From the NCBI GenBank assembly GCA_938011325.1, contig CALLUD010000010.1, forward strand, positions 46,665 to 110,664: a stretch of DNA of 64,000 nucleotides. Direction: 5' to 3'. The notes under the pieces were generated by a model. It saw nothing but the letters and a program-made list of their open reading frames with translations, was not told the origin of the DNA and made no database searches. Source of the DNA: an uncultured Spartobacteria bacterium. Lineage in GTDB: Bacteria; Verrucomicrobiota; Verrucomicrobiia; Chthoniobacterales; JAATET01. The position numbers and the translations under genes are program-made. Shown here piece after piece: positions 38,045 through 45,645 of this stretch. Every line of letters begins with the position of its first letter. Position 1 is the first letter of the stretch.

Positions 38045-39010
38045 ATGGCCGAGAAGAACCAGCACCGGGTCAAGCACATCACGGTCGGGGAATTCTACGC
38101 CAATCACGCGGAAACTCTGGGCCTCCGTCTCGAGGGGCTTTCCCTCGGCATGAATCGTCTCATTCGCGAGCCGACCGTGAACCGTCCCGGTCTCGCGCTC
38201 GCCGGATTTTACAGCTACTTCCCCCACCGTCGCCTTCAGGTCATTGGAAATTCCGAGCTCAGCTATCTGCGCTCCCTGAAGGCCCAGGACCTGCAGGAAC
38301 GCTGCCGCCAGCTCTTTTCACACAAGATTCCATGCCTCGTCGTCGCACGCGGTGCGAAAATCCCCCCCGTGCTGCTTCAGGAGGCGGCCGCGGCGGAGAC
38401 GCCCATTTTCCGCACGCCGATGATCACGATGAAGTTCATCAACGCGGCGACGATCGCACTGGAGTTCGAGTTCGCGCCGACCGCGTCCGAATTCGGCAGC
38501 ATGGTCGATGTGCAGGGCGTGGGCGTGCTCATTCGCGGGGCCAGTGGCGTCGGCAAGAGCGAGTGCGTGCTCGGTCTCATCGAGCGCGGCTACAGCCTCG
38601 TCAGCGACGACATCACCAAGATCAAGGTCATCGAAAATCGCGAGCTCGTCGGCATGTCGGCCGAGCTTACCCGGTTTCACATGGAAGTCCGCGGCATCGG
38701 CATCATCAATGTCGCGTCCATCTTCGGCGTCGGAAGCGTGCGCCCCGAGAAGCGTCTCGACCTCGTCGCATCACTTATCGATTGGCACGAGGTGGAAGAC
38801 ATTGATAGATTAGGCATCGACCGCGATTACTACGAGATTTTGGGCATCCGCGTCCCCCACGTCACGGTGCCGGTGCGGACAGGACGCGATCTGGCGCGCC
38901 TCGTGGAAGTCGCGGCGATGGACCAAAAACTCAAAAGTATGGGACATAACACCGCCCTCGAATTCAACCAACGCCTGCTCAGCATGATGCAGCAAAACCC
39001 GGAACTGTAA
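38045..39010 (+). CDS. hprK: HPr kinase/phosphorylase
   Basis: 321 residues. Bifunctional enzyme that phosphorylates HPr on the regulatory Ser and reverses it. N-terminal domain to about 130, then the P-loop GVLIRGASGVGKSECVLGLI (near 158-177) and SLVSDDITKIKVI. The HprK signature MEVRGIGIINVASIFGVGSV (near 212-231) and the C-terminal region (GRDLARLVEVAAMDQKLKSM-GHNTALEFNQRLLSMM) are complete. The stop overlaps the ptsH start by one base (TAATG). In this bacterial group HprK usually serves regulation rather than sugar uptake. Confidence 0.95.
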   Translation: MAEKNQHRVKHITVGEFYANHAETLGLRLEGLSLGMNRLIREPTVNRPGLALAGFYSYFPHRRLQVIGNSELSYLRSLKAQDLQERCRQLFSHKIPCLVVARGAKIPPVLLQEAAAAETPIFRTPMITMKFINAATIALEFEFAPTASEFGSMVDVQGVGVLIRGASGVGKSECVLGLIERGYSLVSDDITKIKVIENRELVGMSAELTRFHMEVRGIGIINVASIFGVGSVRPEKRLDLVASLIDWHEVEDIDRLGIDRDYYEILGIRVPHVTVPVRTGRDLARLVEVAAMDQKLKSMGHNTALEFNQRLLSMMQQNPEL

Positions 39011-39318
39011 TGGGCCTCCTTTCCCGTAAGAAATCCACGCCCGACACCAACCGCTGCGCACGCGAGGTGGTCATTCAAAATCGGAATGGCCTCCACGCGC
39101 GCCCAGCGGCGATGCTGGTGAAGGTATCGAGCCGCTTCCGCTCGGAGATTTGGGTCGAGAAGGACTCCGAGCGCGTCAACGGAAAGTCCATCATGGGTCT
39201 CATGATGCTCGCCGCCGGCAAGGGGTCGAAATTGAACATCATCGCCGAAGGATCGGACGCCGAGCGCGCCCTGGAGGAGATTCAACAACTCATCGAAAGC
39301 CGATTCGGCGAGGAATGA
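39010..39318 (+). CDS. ptsH: Phosphocarrier protein HPr
   Basis: 102 residues with an N-terminal extension of about 18 relative to E. coli HPr. The EI-dependent site is the His in IQNRNGLHARPAAMLVKVSS, and the HprK-dependent Ser is in VNGKSIMGLMMLAAGKGSKL. Both sites are intact, consistent with dual phosphorylation by the adjacent ptsI and hprK products. It links the phosphorelay between EI and HprK. Confidence 0.95.
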   Translation: MGLLSRKKSTPDTNRCAREVVIQNRNGLHARPAAMLVKVSSRFRSEIWVEKDSERVNGKSIMGLMMLAAGKGSKLNIIAEGSDAERALEEIQQLIESRFGEE

Positions 39319-39362
39319 GACTTTGACCCGCGCGGTGGAGCCTGCTACTCATTGCGACCGCA

Positions 39363-41129
39363 ATGGGTGATGACGTCAGGCCCGCGGAGCAGCGGTTCGA
39401 GGGAATCGCAGTCGCACCGGGAATCGCCCGGGCGCCTGTTGTCGTGCATCGACTCCAGGAGGAGGAAATCCCGTATTGGAAGATTTCCGAGCGCGCGATC
39501 CCCGAGGAAATCGCCCGATTCGAGGCGGCGCTCATCGCCACGCGTGCCGAATTGCTCGAGATGCAGCAGCGGATTGCCGAGGCCATCGGCACGTCCGACG
39601 CGAGCATTTTCGACGCGCATTTGCTCGTCGTCGAGGACCGCACCCTGATCGACGAGGTCCTTCGCAGCGTCGAGACCGAGAAGCACAACGTCGAGTTCGC
39701 CTTTCACCAGGTCGCGAACAAATACTGCACAACTCTCAGCGAAATCGACGACCCCTACCTGCGCGAGCGCGTCGTGGACATCAAGGACGTCGCCGATCGC
39801 GTCATCCGCCACCTGCTGGGAAAGCCCTCGAGCGCCTTGCAGGCCCACGGCGAGCCACACATCCTCGTGGCGCACAATCTCACGCCATCCGACACGGCCT
39901 TGATCGACCGCTCGCTCGTCCTTGGCTTTGCCACCGAGGCCGGCAGCAAGACCTCGCACACGGCGATCATGGCCCGCTCGCTGGGCATTCCCGCCATCGT
40001 CGGGCTCCACGAAATTTGCAACGAACTCGAGTCCGACCAGGACGTGCTGATCGACGGCTACCGCGGCATCGTGGTCGTCAATCCGACGCCGGAAACCATC
40101 GAGGCCTACGAGGCCTTCAAGCGCGAAAAGAACGCCGTCGAGGAGCAGCTGGAGCTCATCCGCGACACCTCGAGCGTCACCGCCGACGGCTGCCCGATCA
40201 CGCTTTCCGCAAACATCGAGCTGCCGGAGGAAATGGACGACGTGATCGAGTCCGGCGCGGAGGGCGTCGGGCTGTATCGCACGGAGTTCCTCTTTCTCAA
40301 TCGCGACGCGATGCCCGATGAGGAGGAGCAGTTCGAAAATTACCGCATCGTCGCCGAGCGCAGCGGCAGACACGGTGTCATCATCCGAACCCTTGATATC
40401 GGCGGCGACAAGGCACTTACCGGCATCGAAATCCCTCTGGAGGAAAATCCGTTCCTCGGATGCCGCGCCATTCGTTTCTGCCTGGAGCATCCGCAGATCT
40501 TCAAGTGCCAGCTAAGGGCCATCCTGCGCGCTTCGGCGCATGGGAACGTCAAGATGATGTATCCCATGATTTCCGGCCTCGGCGAGTTTCGCCAGGCACA
40601 GGCGATCCTCGAGGAGTGCAAGACCGAGCTGCGCAACGAGGGCATCGCGTTCAACGAGGGGATCGAAGTCGGAGTGATGATCGAAGTCCCCAGCGCCGCC
40701 CTGTCTGCCGACCTTCTGGCACGGGAGGCGAAGTTTTTCAGCATCGGCACCAACGACCTCATCCAATACACGATCGCCGTGGATCGCGGGAATGAGCGCA
40801 TCACCCATCTCTACAAGCCGACACATCCCGCCATTCTGCGATTGATCAATTCCGTCGTCGCCGCCGCCCACTCGAATGGCATCTGGGTCGGCGTGTGCGG
40901 CGAAATGGCGAGCGACATCACCCTCACCCCGCTCCTGCTCGGCATGGGAATCGACGAACTCAGCACCAGCCCGGCTGTCGTGCCTCGCGTCAAGAAGGCG
41001 GTCCAGAGCCTTGATCTCCCTGCGTGCCGTCAGCTCGCGGCGACCGCGCTCAACAGCACGACCTCCGCGGAGATCCTGCAACTTTGCACGGAGCTGGCAA
41101 AGGCCCGCTATCCGCAGCTGGTGAACTGA
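39363..41129 (+). CDS. ptsI: PTS enzyme I (phosphoenolpyruvate-protein phosphotransferase)
   Basis: 588 residues. EI autophosphorylates from PEP and passes phosphate to HPr. The active His is in EAGSKTSHTAIMARSLGIPA (about 193-212), the HPr-binding N-terminal domain has FEGIAVAPGIARAPVVVH, and the PEP-binding barrel has GVGLYRTEFLFLNRDAMPDE, GGDKALTGIEIPLEENPFLG-CRAIR, FFSIGTNDLIQYTIAVDRGN and GVCGEMASDITLTPLLLGMG with its catalytic Cys. Length is normal (about 570-590). No EII permease is in the window. It ends exactly at the base before the convergent mlaD stop. Confidence 0.95.
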   Translation: MGDDVRPAEQRFEGIAVAPGIARAPVVVHRLQEEEIPYWKISERAIPEEIARFEAALIATRAELLEMQQRIAEAIGTSDASIFDAHLLVVEDRTLIDEVLRSVETEKHNVEFAFHQVANKYCTTLSEIDDPYLRERVVDIKDVADRVIRHLLGKPSSALQAHGEPHILVAHNLTPSDTALIDRSLVLGFATEAGSKTSHTAIMARSLGIPAIVGLHEICNELESDQDVLIDGYRGIVVVNPTPETIEAYEAFKREKNAVEEQLELIRDTSSVTADGCPITLSANIELPEEMDDVIESGAEGVGLYRTEFLFLNRDAMPDEEEQFENYRIVAERSGRHGVIIRTLDIGGDKALTGIEIPLEENPFLGCRAIRFCLEHPQIFKCQLRAILRASAHGNVKMMYPMISGLGEFRQAQAILEECKTELRNEGIAFNEGIEVGVMIEVPSAALSADLLAREAKFFSIGTNDLIQYTIAVDRGNERITHLYKPTHPAILRLINSVVAAAHSNGIWVGVCGEMASDITLTPLLLGMGIDELSTSPAVVPRVKKAVQSLDLPACRQLAATALNSTTSAEILQLCTELAKARYPQLVN

Positions 41130-42059
41130 CTACTCCTCCTCGCGCTGGCGATCGAGGCCCGAGCGGTCCTTATACCAAAGGATGCCGTGCCGGCGGAGAT
41201 TGACGACCAGCGCACGGAGATTGTCAGCCATCGTGCGGTCGGAGATCAGCGTCCCCAACGGCCCTCGCCCGGATTTCGCCTCCTGCACGAGAGACCTCAC
41301 CTCCACCATGGTCCTGTCGAACGACTTCGCCGCACCGGTCGCTGCCTCGAGCGTTTCATTGCTCTTCTCGGCGGTCTGTCCAACCTTCTTCACCGTTTCC
41401 GTGGCCTCGGTGACCGCCACCGCAGCATTGGAAATCACACTGTCGAGATTCTTCGACGCCTCGGCCAGCTCCTCGCTGGTCGTCTTGAGGTTCTTGAGCG
41501 ACTCATTGATCGCTTCGACGCTCTTTTTGTTGAGCACCTCTTCGTTGATGCGTTTGACGACGGTGTCGATGTTCTTCACCGCCGTTTTCACGTCGTCCAA
41601 CAACGCGCTTCCCTCGCCCGCCAGGGAACTCAACCCGCCGGATTCCTTTTGCCCGATCACCGTGGTGCCGGGTGCGATCGGAATATATTTTTCCACATCG
41701 AGATCGGCCGGCATGTTGATGTTTACATAGCTGTCGCCGAGCAGTCCGGAGCTGCCGATCGTGAAGCTGGATCCCTGCGGAACCTGCACTCCGTCCTCGA
41801 TCTGCAAAATCACGTAAACGCCCCGCATGTTATCGAGGACATACGGGCCCTCCTTCACCGATCCGACCTTCGCGCCCGCCAGCAGCACGTCGGCGCCCGC
41901 GAAGAGCCCGCTCGCGTTCGGATACTCCACGCGCAGGTTGTAGTATTTCTTCAACCCGTCGCCGAAGCGGCCGAAATACACCACCATCACGCAAATGGCG
42001 ATGAGTCCAATCAGGACAAAGATGCCCACCCGGGCCTGCGTGATTTTCTCAGAACTCAT
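41130..42059 (-). CDS. MlaD-family lipid transporter substrate-binding protein
   Basis: 309 residues: one N-terminal membrane helix (ARVGIFVLIGLIAICVMVVY, about 9-28), an MCE/MlaD domain (LRVEYPNASGLFAGADVLLA-GAKVGSVKEG, then GSSFTIGSSGLLGDSYVNIN) and a long coiled-coil tail rich in Ala/Thr/Glu (NLKTTSEELAEASKNLDSVI, ATEATETVKKVGQTAEKSNE-type repeats). MCE proteins bind phospholipid at the inner membrane, and a long C-terminal helix can form a tunnel or reach across the periplasm. It is the last gene of mlaE-mlaF-mlaD, 17 bases after mlaF. Confidence 0.9.
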   Translation of the reverse strand: MSSEKITQARVGIFVLIGLIAICVMVVYFGRFGDGLKKYYNLRVEYPNASGLFAGADVLLAGAKVGSVKEGPYVLDNMRGVYVILQIEDGVQVPQGSSFTIGSSGLLGDSYVNINMPADLDVEKYIPIAPGTTVIGQKESGGLSSLAGEGSALLDDVKTAVKNIDTVVKRINEEVLNKKSVEAINESLKNLKTTSEELAEASKNLDSVISNAAVAVTEATETVKKVGQTAEKSNETLEAATGAAKSFDRTMVEVRSLVQEAKSGRGPLGTLISDRTMADNLRALVVNLRRHGILWYKDRSGLDRQREEE

Positions 42060-42076
42060 TCGAACTTCCTCTTCCT

Positions 42077-42826
42077 TTAATCGACCTCGTGGGAGCGTCC
42101 ATCGATAAAATCGCGCACCACCGGGTCGGTCGTGTTCTTCAACTCGTCAACCGTGCCGCAAAAGTGAAGGCGGCCTTCGTTCAACAAAGCGACGCGGTCG
42201 GCGATGTGATAACAGCTCGTCATGTCGTGCGTGACCACAATCGAGGTCGCCGACAACTGTCGCTGCATGCGACGGATCAGCCGGTTGATGCTGTCGGAAA
42301 CAATGGGGTCGAGACCCGCTGTCGGCTCGTCGTAGAGAATCACATCCGGCGGAGACACGATCGCCCGCGCCAGCGCGACACGCTTGCGCATGCCGCCGCT
42401 CAGGTTCACGGGCATTTTCTTCTCGTGTCCGGTCATGTTCACCAGCGCCAGCGTCTCCCTCACCTTCCCGGCGATTTTCTTCTCGTCGCGCTCGCCACGC
42501 TCACGCAGCGGAAACGCGACATTTTCGAAAACGCTCATCGAGTCGAACAACGCGCCGTCCTGAAACACCATCCCGATCTTCCGCCGCACCCACTCGAGTT
42601 CGCGCTCGCCGAGCCCGGAAATATCCGTGCCCTCCACGATCACGCGCCCGGAAACCGGCTTCATCAACCCGATGAGATGCCGCAGAAACACACTCTTCCC
42701 GCCACCGCTCTTCCCGAGCAGCACCAGCGTCTCGCCCTGATGCACCTGGATCGAAAAGCCGCGCAGAATCTGCTGCGCCCCGATCTGCTGCACAAGATCC
42801 TGAACGTCGATCAGCACCGCACTCAT
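42077..42826 (-). CDS. MlaF-type ABC transporter ATP-binding protein
   Basis: 249 residues from ATG 42826, which shares one base with the permease stop (TAATG). Walker A LVLLGKSGGGKSVFLRHLIG (about 33-52), Q-loop GMVFQDGALFDSMSVFENVA, signature NLSGGMRKRVALARAI, Walker B VILYDEPTAGLDPIVSDSIN and H-loop SIVVTHDMTSCYHIADRVAL. The MlaF-like 'FPLRERGERDEKKI' region is present. It powers the MlaE permease for phospholipid transport across the envelope. Confidence 0.93.
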   Translation of the reverse strand: MSAVLIDVQDLVQQIGAQQILRGFSIQVHQGETLVLLGKSGGGKSVFLRHLIGLMKPVSGRVIVEGTDISGLGERELEWVRRKIGMVFQDGALFDSMSVFENVAFPLRERGERDEKKIAGKVRETLALVNMTGHEKKMPVNLSGGMRKRVALARAIVSPPDVILYDEPTAGLDPIVSDSINRLIRRMQRQLSATSIVVTHDMTSCYHIADRVALLNEGRLHFCGTVDELKNTTDPVVRDFIDGRSHEVD

Positions 42827-43617
42827 TAGCTGACTCCCGCCGGGAAGAAAATGTTGAGCGCCATCGTAAGGAAGAAATTCGCGATCAGCACGGAGAGCGA
42901 GCCAATCACCACCGCTTCCGTCGTCGCGCGTCCCACTCCCACCGCGCCATCGCGGGCATTCAGGCCTTCGCGACAACTCACGAGCACGATGATCACCGCA
43001 AACACGAGACCCTTGATCACGCCCATGAAGATGTCCTCCGCCTCGGTGAACTTATACATGTTGAGCAGGTAATACGGCGCACCCACACCGAGAATTTTCG
43101 TCGCAACGAGATACGCGGCGACGATGCCGAAGAAAATGCACTCGCCGACCAGCAACGGCAGCGAAATCAGCATCGCGATCGTGCGCGGCACCACGAGGTA
43201 GTCCACCGGATGCACGGCAAGCGCGCGCAACGCATCGATCTGCTGCGTGACCTTCATCGTTCCCAGCTCCGCAGTCATTGCCGCGCCGACACGCCCGGCG
43301 ACCATCAAACCCGTGAGCACAGGGCCGAGTTCGCGGCACATCGCCACCGAAATCACGGGACCCACGGCGGATTCCATGTTCAACCGGGAAAACTGGAAGA
43401 ACGTCTGTGCCGTAAAGACCGCGCCCGTGAAGGCGCCCGTGACGATCACCACCATCTGCGAGCCAAAGCCAATGTGGCTGATCTGCCGCAGCACCAGCCC
43501 GAGCCGGATTCGCCCGGCAAAGATCGAGCGAAACGTCTCGCCCGCCAGCTCGGCGAGTTGACCGAGATAGGCGCAAAAGCCGAGAAACGCCCCGCCGAGG
43601 AGCGCGATCGGGTTCAT
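42826..43617 (-). CDS. MlaE-family lipid ABC transporter permease
   Basis: 263 residues from ATG 43617 (MNPIALLGGAFLGFCAYLGQ). Five to six membrane helices and the MlaE hallmarks QISHIGFGSQMVVIVTGAFT-GAVFTAQ, RELGPVLTGLMVAGRVGAAM-TAELGTMKVTQQIDALRAL and DIFMGVIKGLVFAVIIVLVS, ending FFLTMALNIFFPAG. It works with the MlaF ATPase and MlaD. The cluster lacks MlaB and MlaC homologues here. Confidence 0.93.
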   Translation of the reverse strand: MNPIALLGGAFLGFCAYLGQLAELAGETFRSIFAGRIRLGLVLRQISHIGFGSQMVVIVTGAFTGAVFTAQTFFQFSRLNMESAVGPVISVAMCRELGPVLTGLMVAGRVGAAMTAELGTMKVTQQIDALRALAVHPVDYLVVPRTIAMLISLPLLVGECIFFGIVAAYLVATKILGVGAPYYLLNMYKFTEAEDIFMGVIKGLVFAVIIVLVSCREGLNARDGAVGVGRATTEAVVIGSLSVLIANFFLTMALNIFFPAGVS

Positions 43618-43660
43618 TCGAGCACCCTGCCCGCGGTGCACGCGAGCCACCAAGCGTCAA

Positions 43661-43927
43661 TCACAGGGTGAGACGCTGCGTTTTCTTCCGGTCCCTGGAA
43701 ACCTCCGGCGGAAGTGCGCCAACGAAGCGCGCTTCGAGGCCGGCTTTTCCAAAAATCGACTTCAACTCCGCAAGACCCGGCGCCGTCGATGGAAACTCCA
43801 TATAGACGATGTCGTGGTTCGTATCGACCTTGTAGCGGAGTCCCGGCACCGTATCGAGCTCCAGCGCGAGAGCCATCATCTTCTCCGCACTGCGGACTCC
43901 TGCTGCATAGACCTCAAGCTCGATCAT
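43661..43927 (-). CDS. Small hypothetical protein, 88 aa
   Basis: MIELEVYAAGVRSAEKMMAL then DTVPGLRYKVDTNHDIVYME and LAELKSIFGKAGLEARFVGA form a beta-alpha-beta-beta-alpha-beta pattern like an HMA or ACT-type ferredoxin-like domain, without a CxxC motif. It ends in a basic tail (RDRKKTQRLTL). It is 43 bases upstream of mlaE on the same strand, so could be cotranscribed. The family is not one I can name. Confidence 0.65.
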   Translation of the reverse strand: MIELEVYAAGVRSAEKMMALALELDTVPGLRYKVDTNHDIVYMEFPSTAPGLAELKSIFGKAGLEARFVGALPPEVSRDRKKTQRLTL

Positions 43928-43978
43928 AGAACTCTGATCATTCGCCGGGCACCGGGACCATGCAAGGCACTTTTTGCC

Positions 43979-44596
43979 TCACGACTTCGGCGCCGCACCG
44001 GCGATCGCCATCGAGATCTTGATCTCGTCGGAGACCTTGTCCTCGTTCTGGCCGGGCTGGATGTCGAAATCGCTGCGCTTGATCGTGAAATCGGAGCGAA
44101 TCACAAGCAGGTCGCCCTCGGCATTGGGCATCCGGTCCTTCAACCGGCCGGGCAGATACGTCACTTTTACGGGCACCGTGATTTCCTTGGAAACCCCGTG
44201 CAGTGTGAAGGTGCCGGTGGCGTTCGCGGTTCCGCCATTCTCGGTCTTCTGAATGTCGCTGAGTTCCTTCAGCTCGAACGAAATTTCCGGATACTTCTTC
44301 ACGTCGAGCCACTTCTCGCCGTGCATGTGATCCTTCATCATCGGGTTCGGCACATGCAGCGACTCGCTGTCGACGACGATTTTCCCTTCCGTGGCCTCCG
44401 GGTTCTCCGGGTCGTAGGTCACCGTGCCCGAAATGCCGCTTGCCGTTCCACTGATCGACTCCAGCGGCGCGTCGAGGACAAACGTCACATTGTTGACGCC
44501 TTTCGGGTCCTTGAAGTCGAAGGTCTGAACCTCGGCAAAGGCCACGGAAGCCAGCGAAGCGAAGAAAAACGTCGGGAGAACGCGGGCGATTTTCAT
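43979..44596 (-). CDS. YceI-family periplasmic lipid-binding protein
   Basis: 205 residues from ATG 44596 with signal peptide MKIARVLPTFFFASLASVAF. The lipocalin-like YceI barrel shows VQTFDFKDPKGVNNVTFVLD, MKDHMHGEKWLDVKKYPEIS-FELKEL and ATGTFTLHGVSKEITVPVKV, which are the family's core motifs. YceI proteins bind isoprenoid or amide lipids in the periplasm; the ligand here is unknown. The stop is followed after 51 bases by the 88-residue gene. Confidence 0.9.
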   Translation of the reverse strand: MKIARVLPTFFFASLASVAFAEVQTFDFKDPKGVNNVTFVLDAPLESISGTASGISGTVTYDPENPEATEGKIVVDSESLHVPNPMMKDHMHGEKWLDVKKYPEISFELKELSDIQKTENGGTANATGTFTLHGVSKEITVPVKVTYLPGRLKDRMPNAEGDLLVIRSDFTIKRSDFDIQPGQNEDKVSDEIKISMAIAGAAPKS

Positions 44597-44644
44597 AGCG
44601 CGAGAGTGTGGCTTCAATCCGGTCGAAGATCAACCGGCATCGTG

Positions 44645-44899
44645 CTAGTCCTTCGGCGTGATGCGCACGAAAAGCGTTGCCGCAAAAATAATCACCGCTC
44701 CACCGACCCCCAGCGCCAGAAACTCGACCCCCGGCACCAGGCGGGTTTTGTAACGCACCGCTTCGATTCCCGTCACAGGATCCTCCTCGCGAATCGGCAC
44801 GCTCGTTTTCGTCCAGCCAAACGTGCCGCCACAGGCCGCCCACACCCCGATGGTTCCAATCAAAAGGAGCAGCGCAAACGCACGGACCACCATCTTCAT
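44645..44899 (-). CDS. Small two-helix membrane protein, 84 aa
   Basis: From ATG 44899: membrane helix VVRAFALLLLIGTIGVWAAC, a short polar loop (GWTKTSVPIREEDPVTGIEA) and a second helix LALGVGGAVIIFAATLFVRI. No known family. It is upstream of the YceI gene on the same strand (48 bases). Its 5' side abuts the decayed ABC ATPase region. Confidence 0.6.
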   Translation of the reverse strand: MKMVVRAFALLLLIGTIGVWAACGGTFGWTKTSVPIREEDPVTGIEAVRYKTRLVPGVEFLALGVGGAVIIFAATLFVRITPKD

Positions 44900-44949
44900 G
44901 GCACGATCGAAACCGCTTGCCGGACCAATGACAAGGAATCCTCGCACCA

Positions 44950-45346
44950 AACGGCGGGGTCATTGACCGCTTCGGAACCTCTCCCCTTGCGTTTCAACTC
45001 CCCGACATCTCTCCGAGTCTCCCGCCAATGTCTTCATCCCCCCGATCTCTCGCGCTTCCCTGTCGTTGCTCCCGTCCCTTTCGGCGAAACACGAGGTGAT
45101 TCCCGGAATCCGGCCCGAACATTGCTCCCTCCTCCCCCGGCACCATCGGGAACCGGACGCCCCGTGACATTCGAACATCACGAACCGCCCGGTGCTGAAA
45201 CGCTCTTCCACGTGAAAACCAACGCTCATTCCATCATCAGCCGGACGGCCGGCATGCAGCCGCCGCCGACAGGCCCCGTGGCACTCGTGGTTGACGTTTC
45301 CCGCCTCCATCTCTTCGATCCGGGAACCGGCCCTCGCATCTCGTGA
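44950..45346 (+). pseudogene. Decayed C-terminal fragment of a MalK/UgpC-type sugar ABC ATPase
   Basis: This otherwise gene-free stretch carries, in the right order but in different frames, pieces of the ABC ATPase C-terminus: NGGVIDRFGT (44950-44979), TPRHLSESPANVFI (44997-45038, compare TPRELYESPANxFV), GIRPEH (45105-45122) and then an uninterrupted TOBE_2 piece GAETLFHVKTNAHSIISRTA (from 45191) ending VVDVSRLHLFDPGTG just before TGA 45344-45346. GIRPEH to GAET spacing matches MalK, while the SPAN to GIRPEH interval is about half the normal length, so there is a deletion plus frameshifts. The ATPase core is gone. The terminal TGA overlaps the next gene's GTG. Confidence 0.7.
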
Positions 45347-45642
45347 AGCGCATTGCTCAGATTTCCTACGCCATCGCACGCGGCATCGCGCTCGACCAGA
45401 CCGCCCGCCGCCGCGCGATGTTCATTCTCACCATAATCAGCCTGTTGATGGTGTTCATCGGCGCGGTGCCGCTCTGGCCTGTGTTTGTCGAGCACCCTCT
45501 CTTCTTTGCCATCTATTGGCTCATTTGCGCGTGGCTCACGGTTTGCGTGATCCTCCTTGCCATCTACGATCTCATCATCGTCCGAAAACGGCACCGGCAG
45601 GAACTCGAGGCCGTTCGGAAGGATCTTTTTCGTGACCCCTGA
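45343..45642 (+). CDS. Small inner-membrane hypothetical protein, 99 aa
   Basis: GTG 45343 starts (V/M)KRIAQISYAIARGIALDQ; the start overlaps the stop of the ABC ATPase remnant (GTGA). Two membrane helices, MFILTIISLLMVFIGAVPLW and FAIYWLICAWLTVCVILLAI, are followed by a basic tail (YDLIIVRKRHRQELEAVRKD). Unknown function. The next gene, dgt, begins four bases after its stop, so these are probably cotranscribed. Confidence 0.65.
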   Translation: MKRIAQISYAIARGIALDQTARRRAMFILTIISLLMVFIGAVPLWPVFVEHPLFFAIYWLICAWLTVCVILLAIYDLIIVRKRHRQELEAVRKDLFRDP

Positions 45643-45645
45643 TTC

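Noticed and set aside
43814..45346. A continuous 510-codon plus-strand frame
   Set aside because: Only the last part (from about 45163) resembles a protein family (TOBE_2); the rest is antisense to the YceI and small genes. I kept only the ABC remnant.
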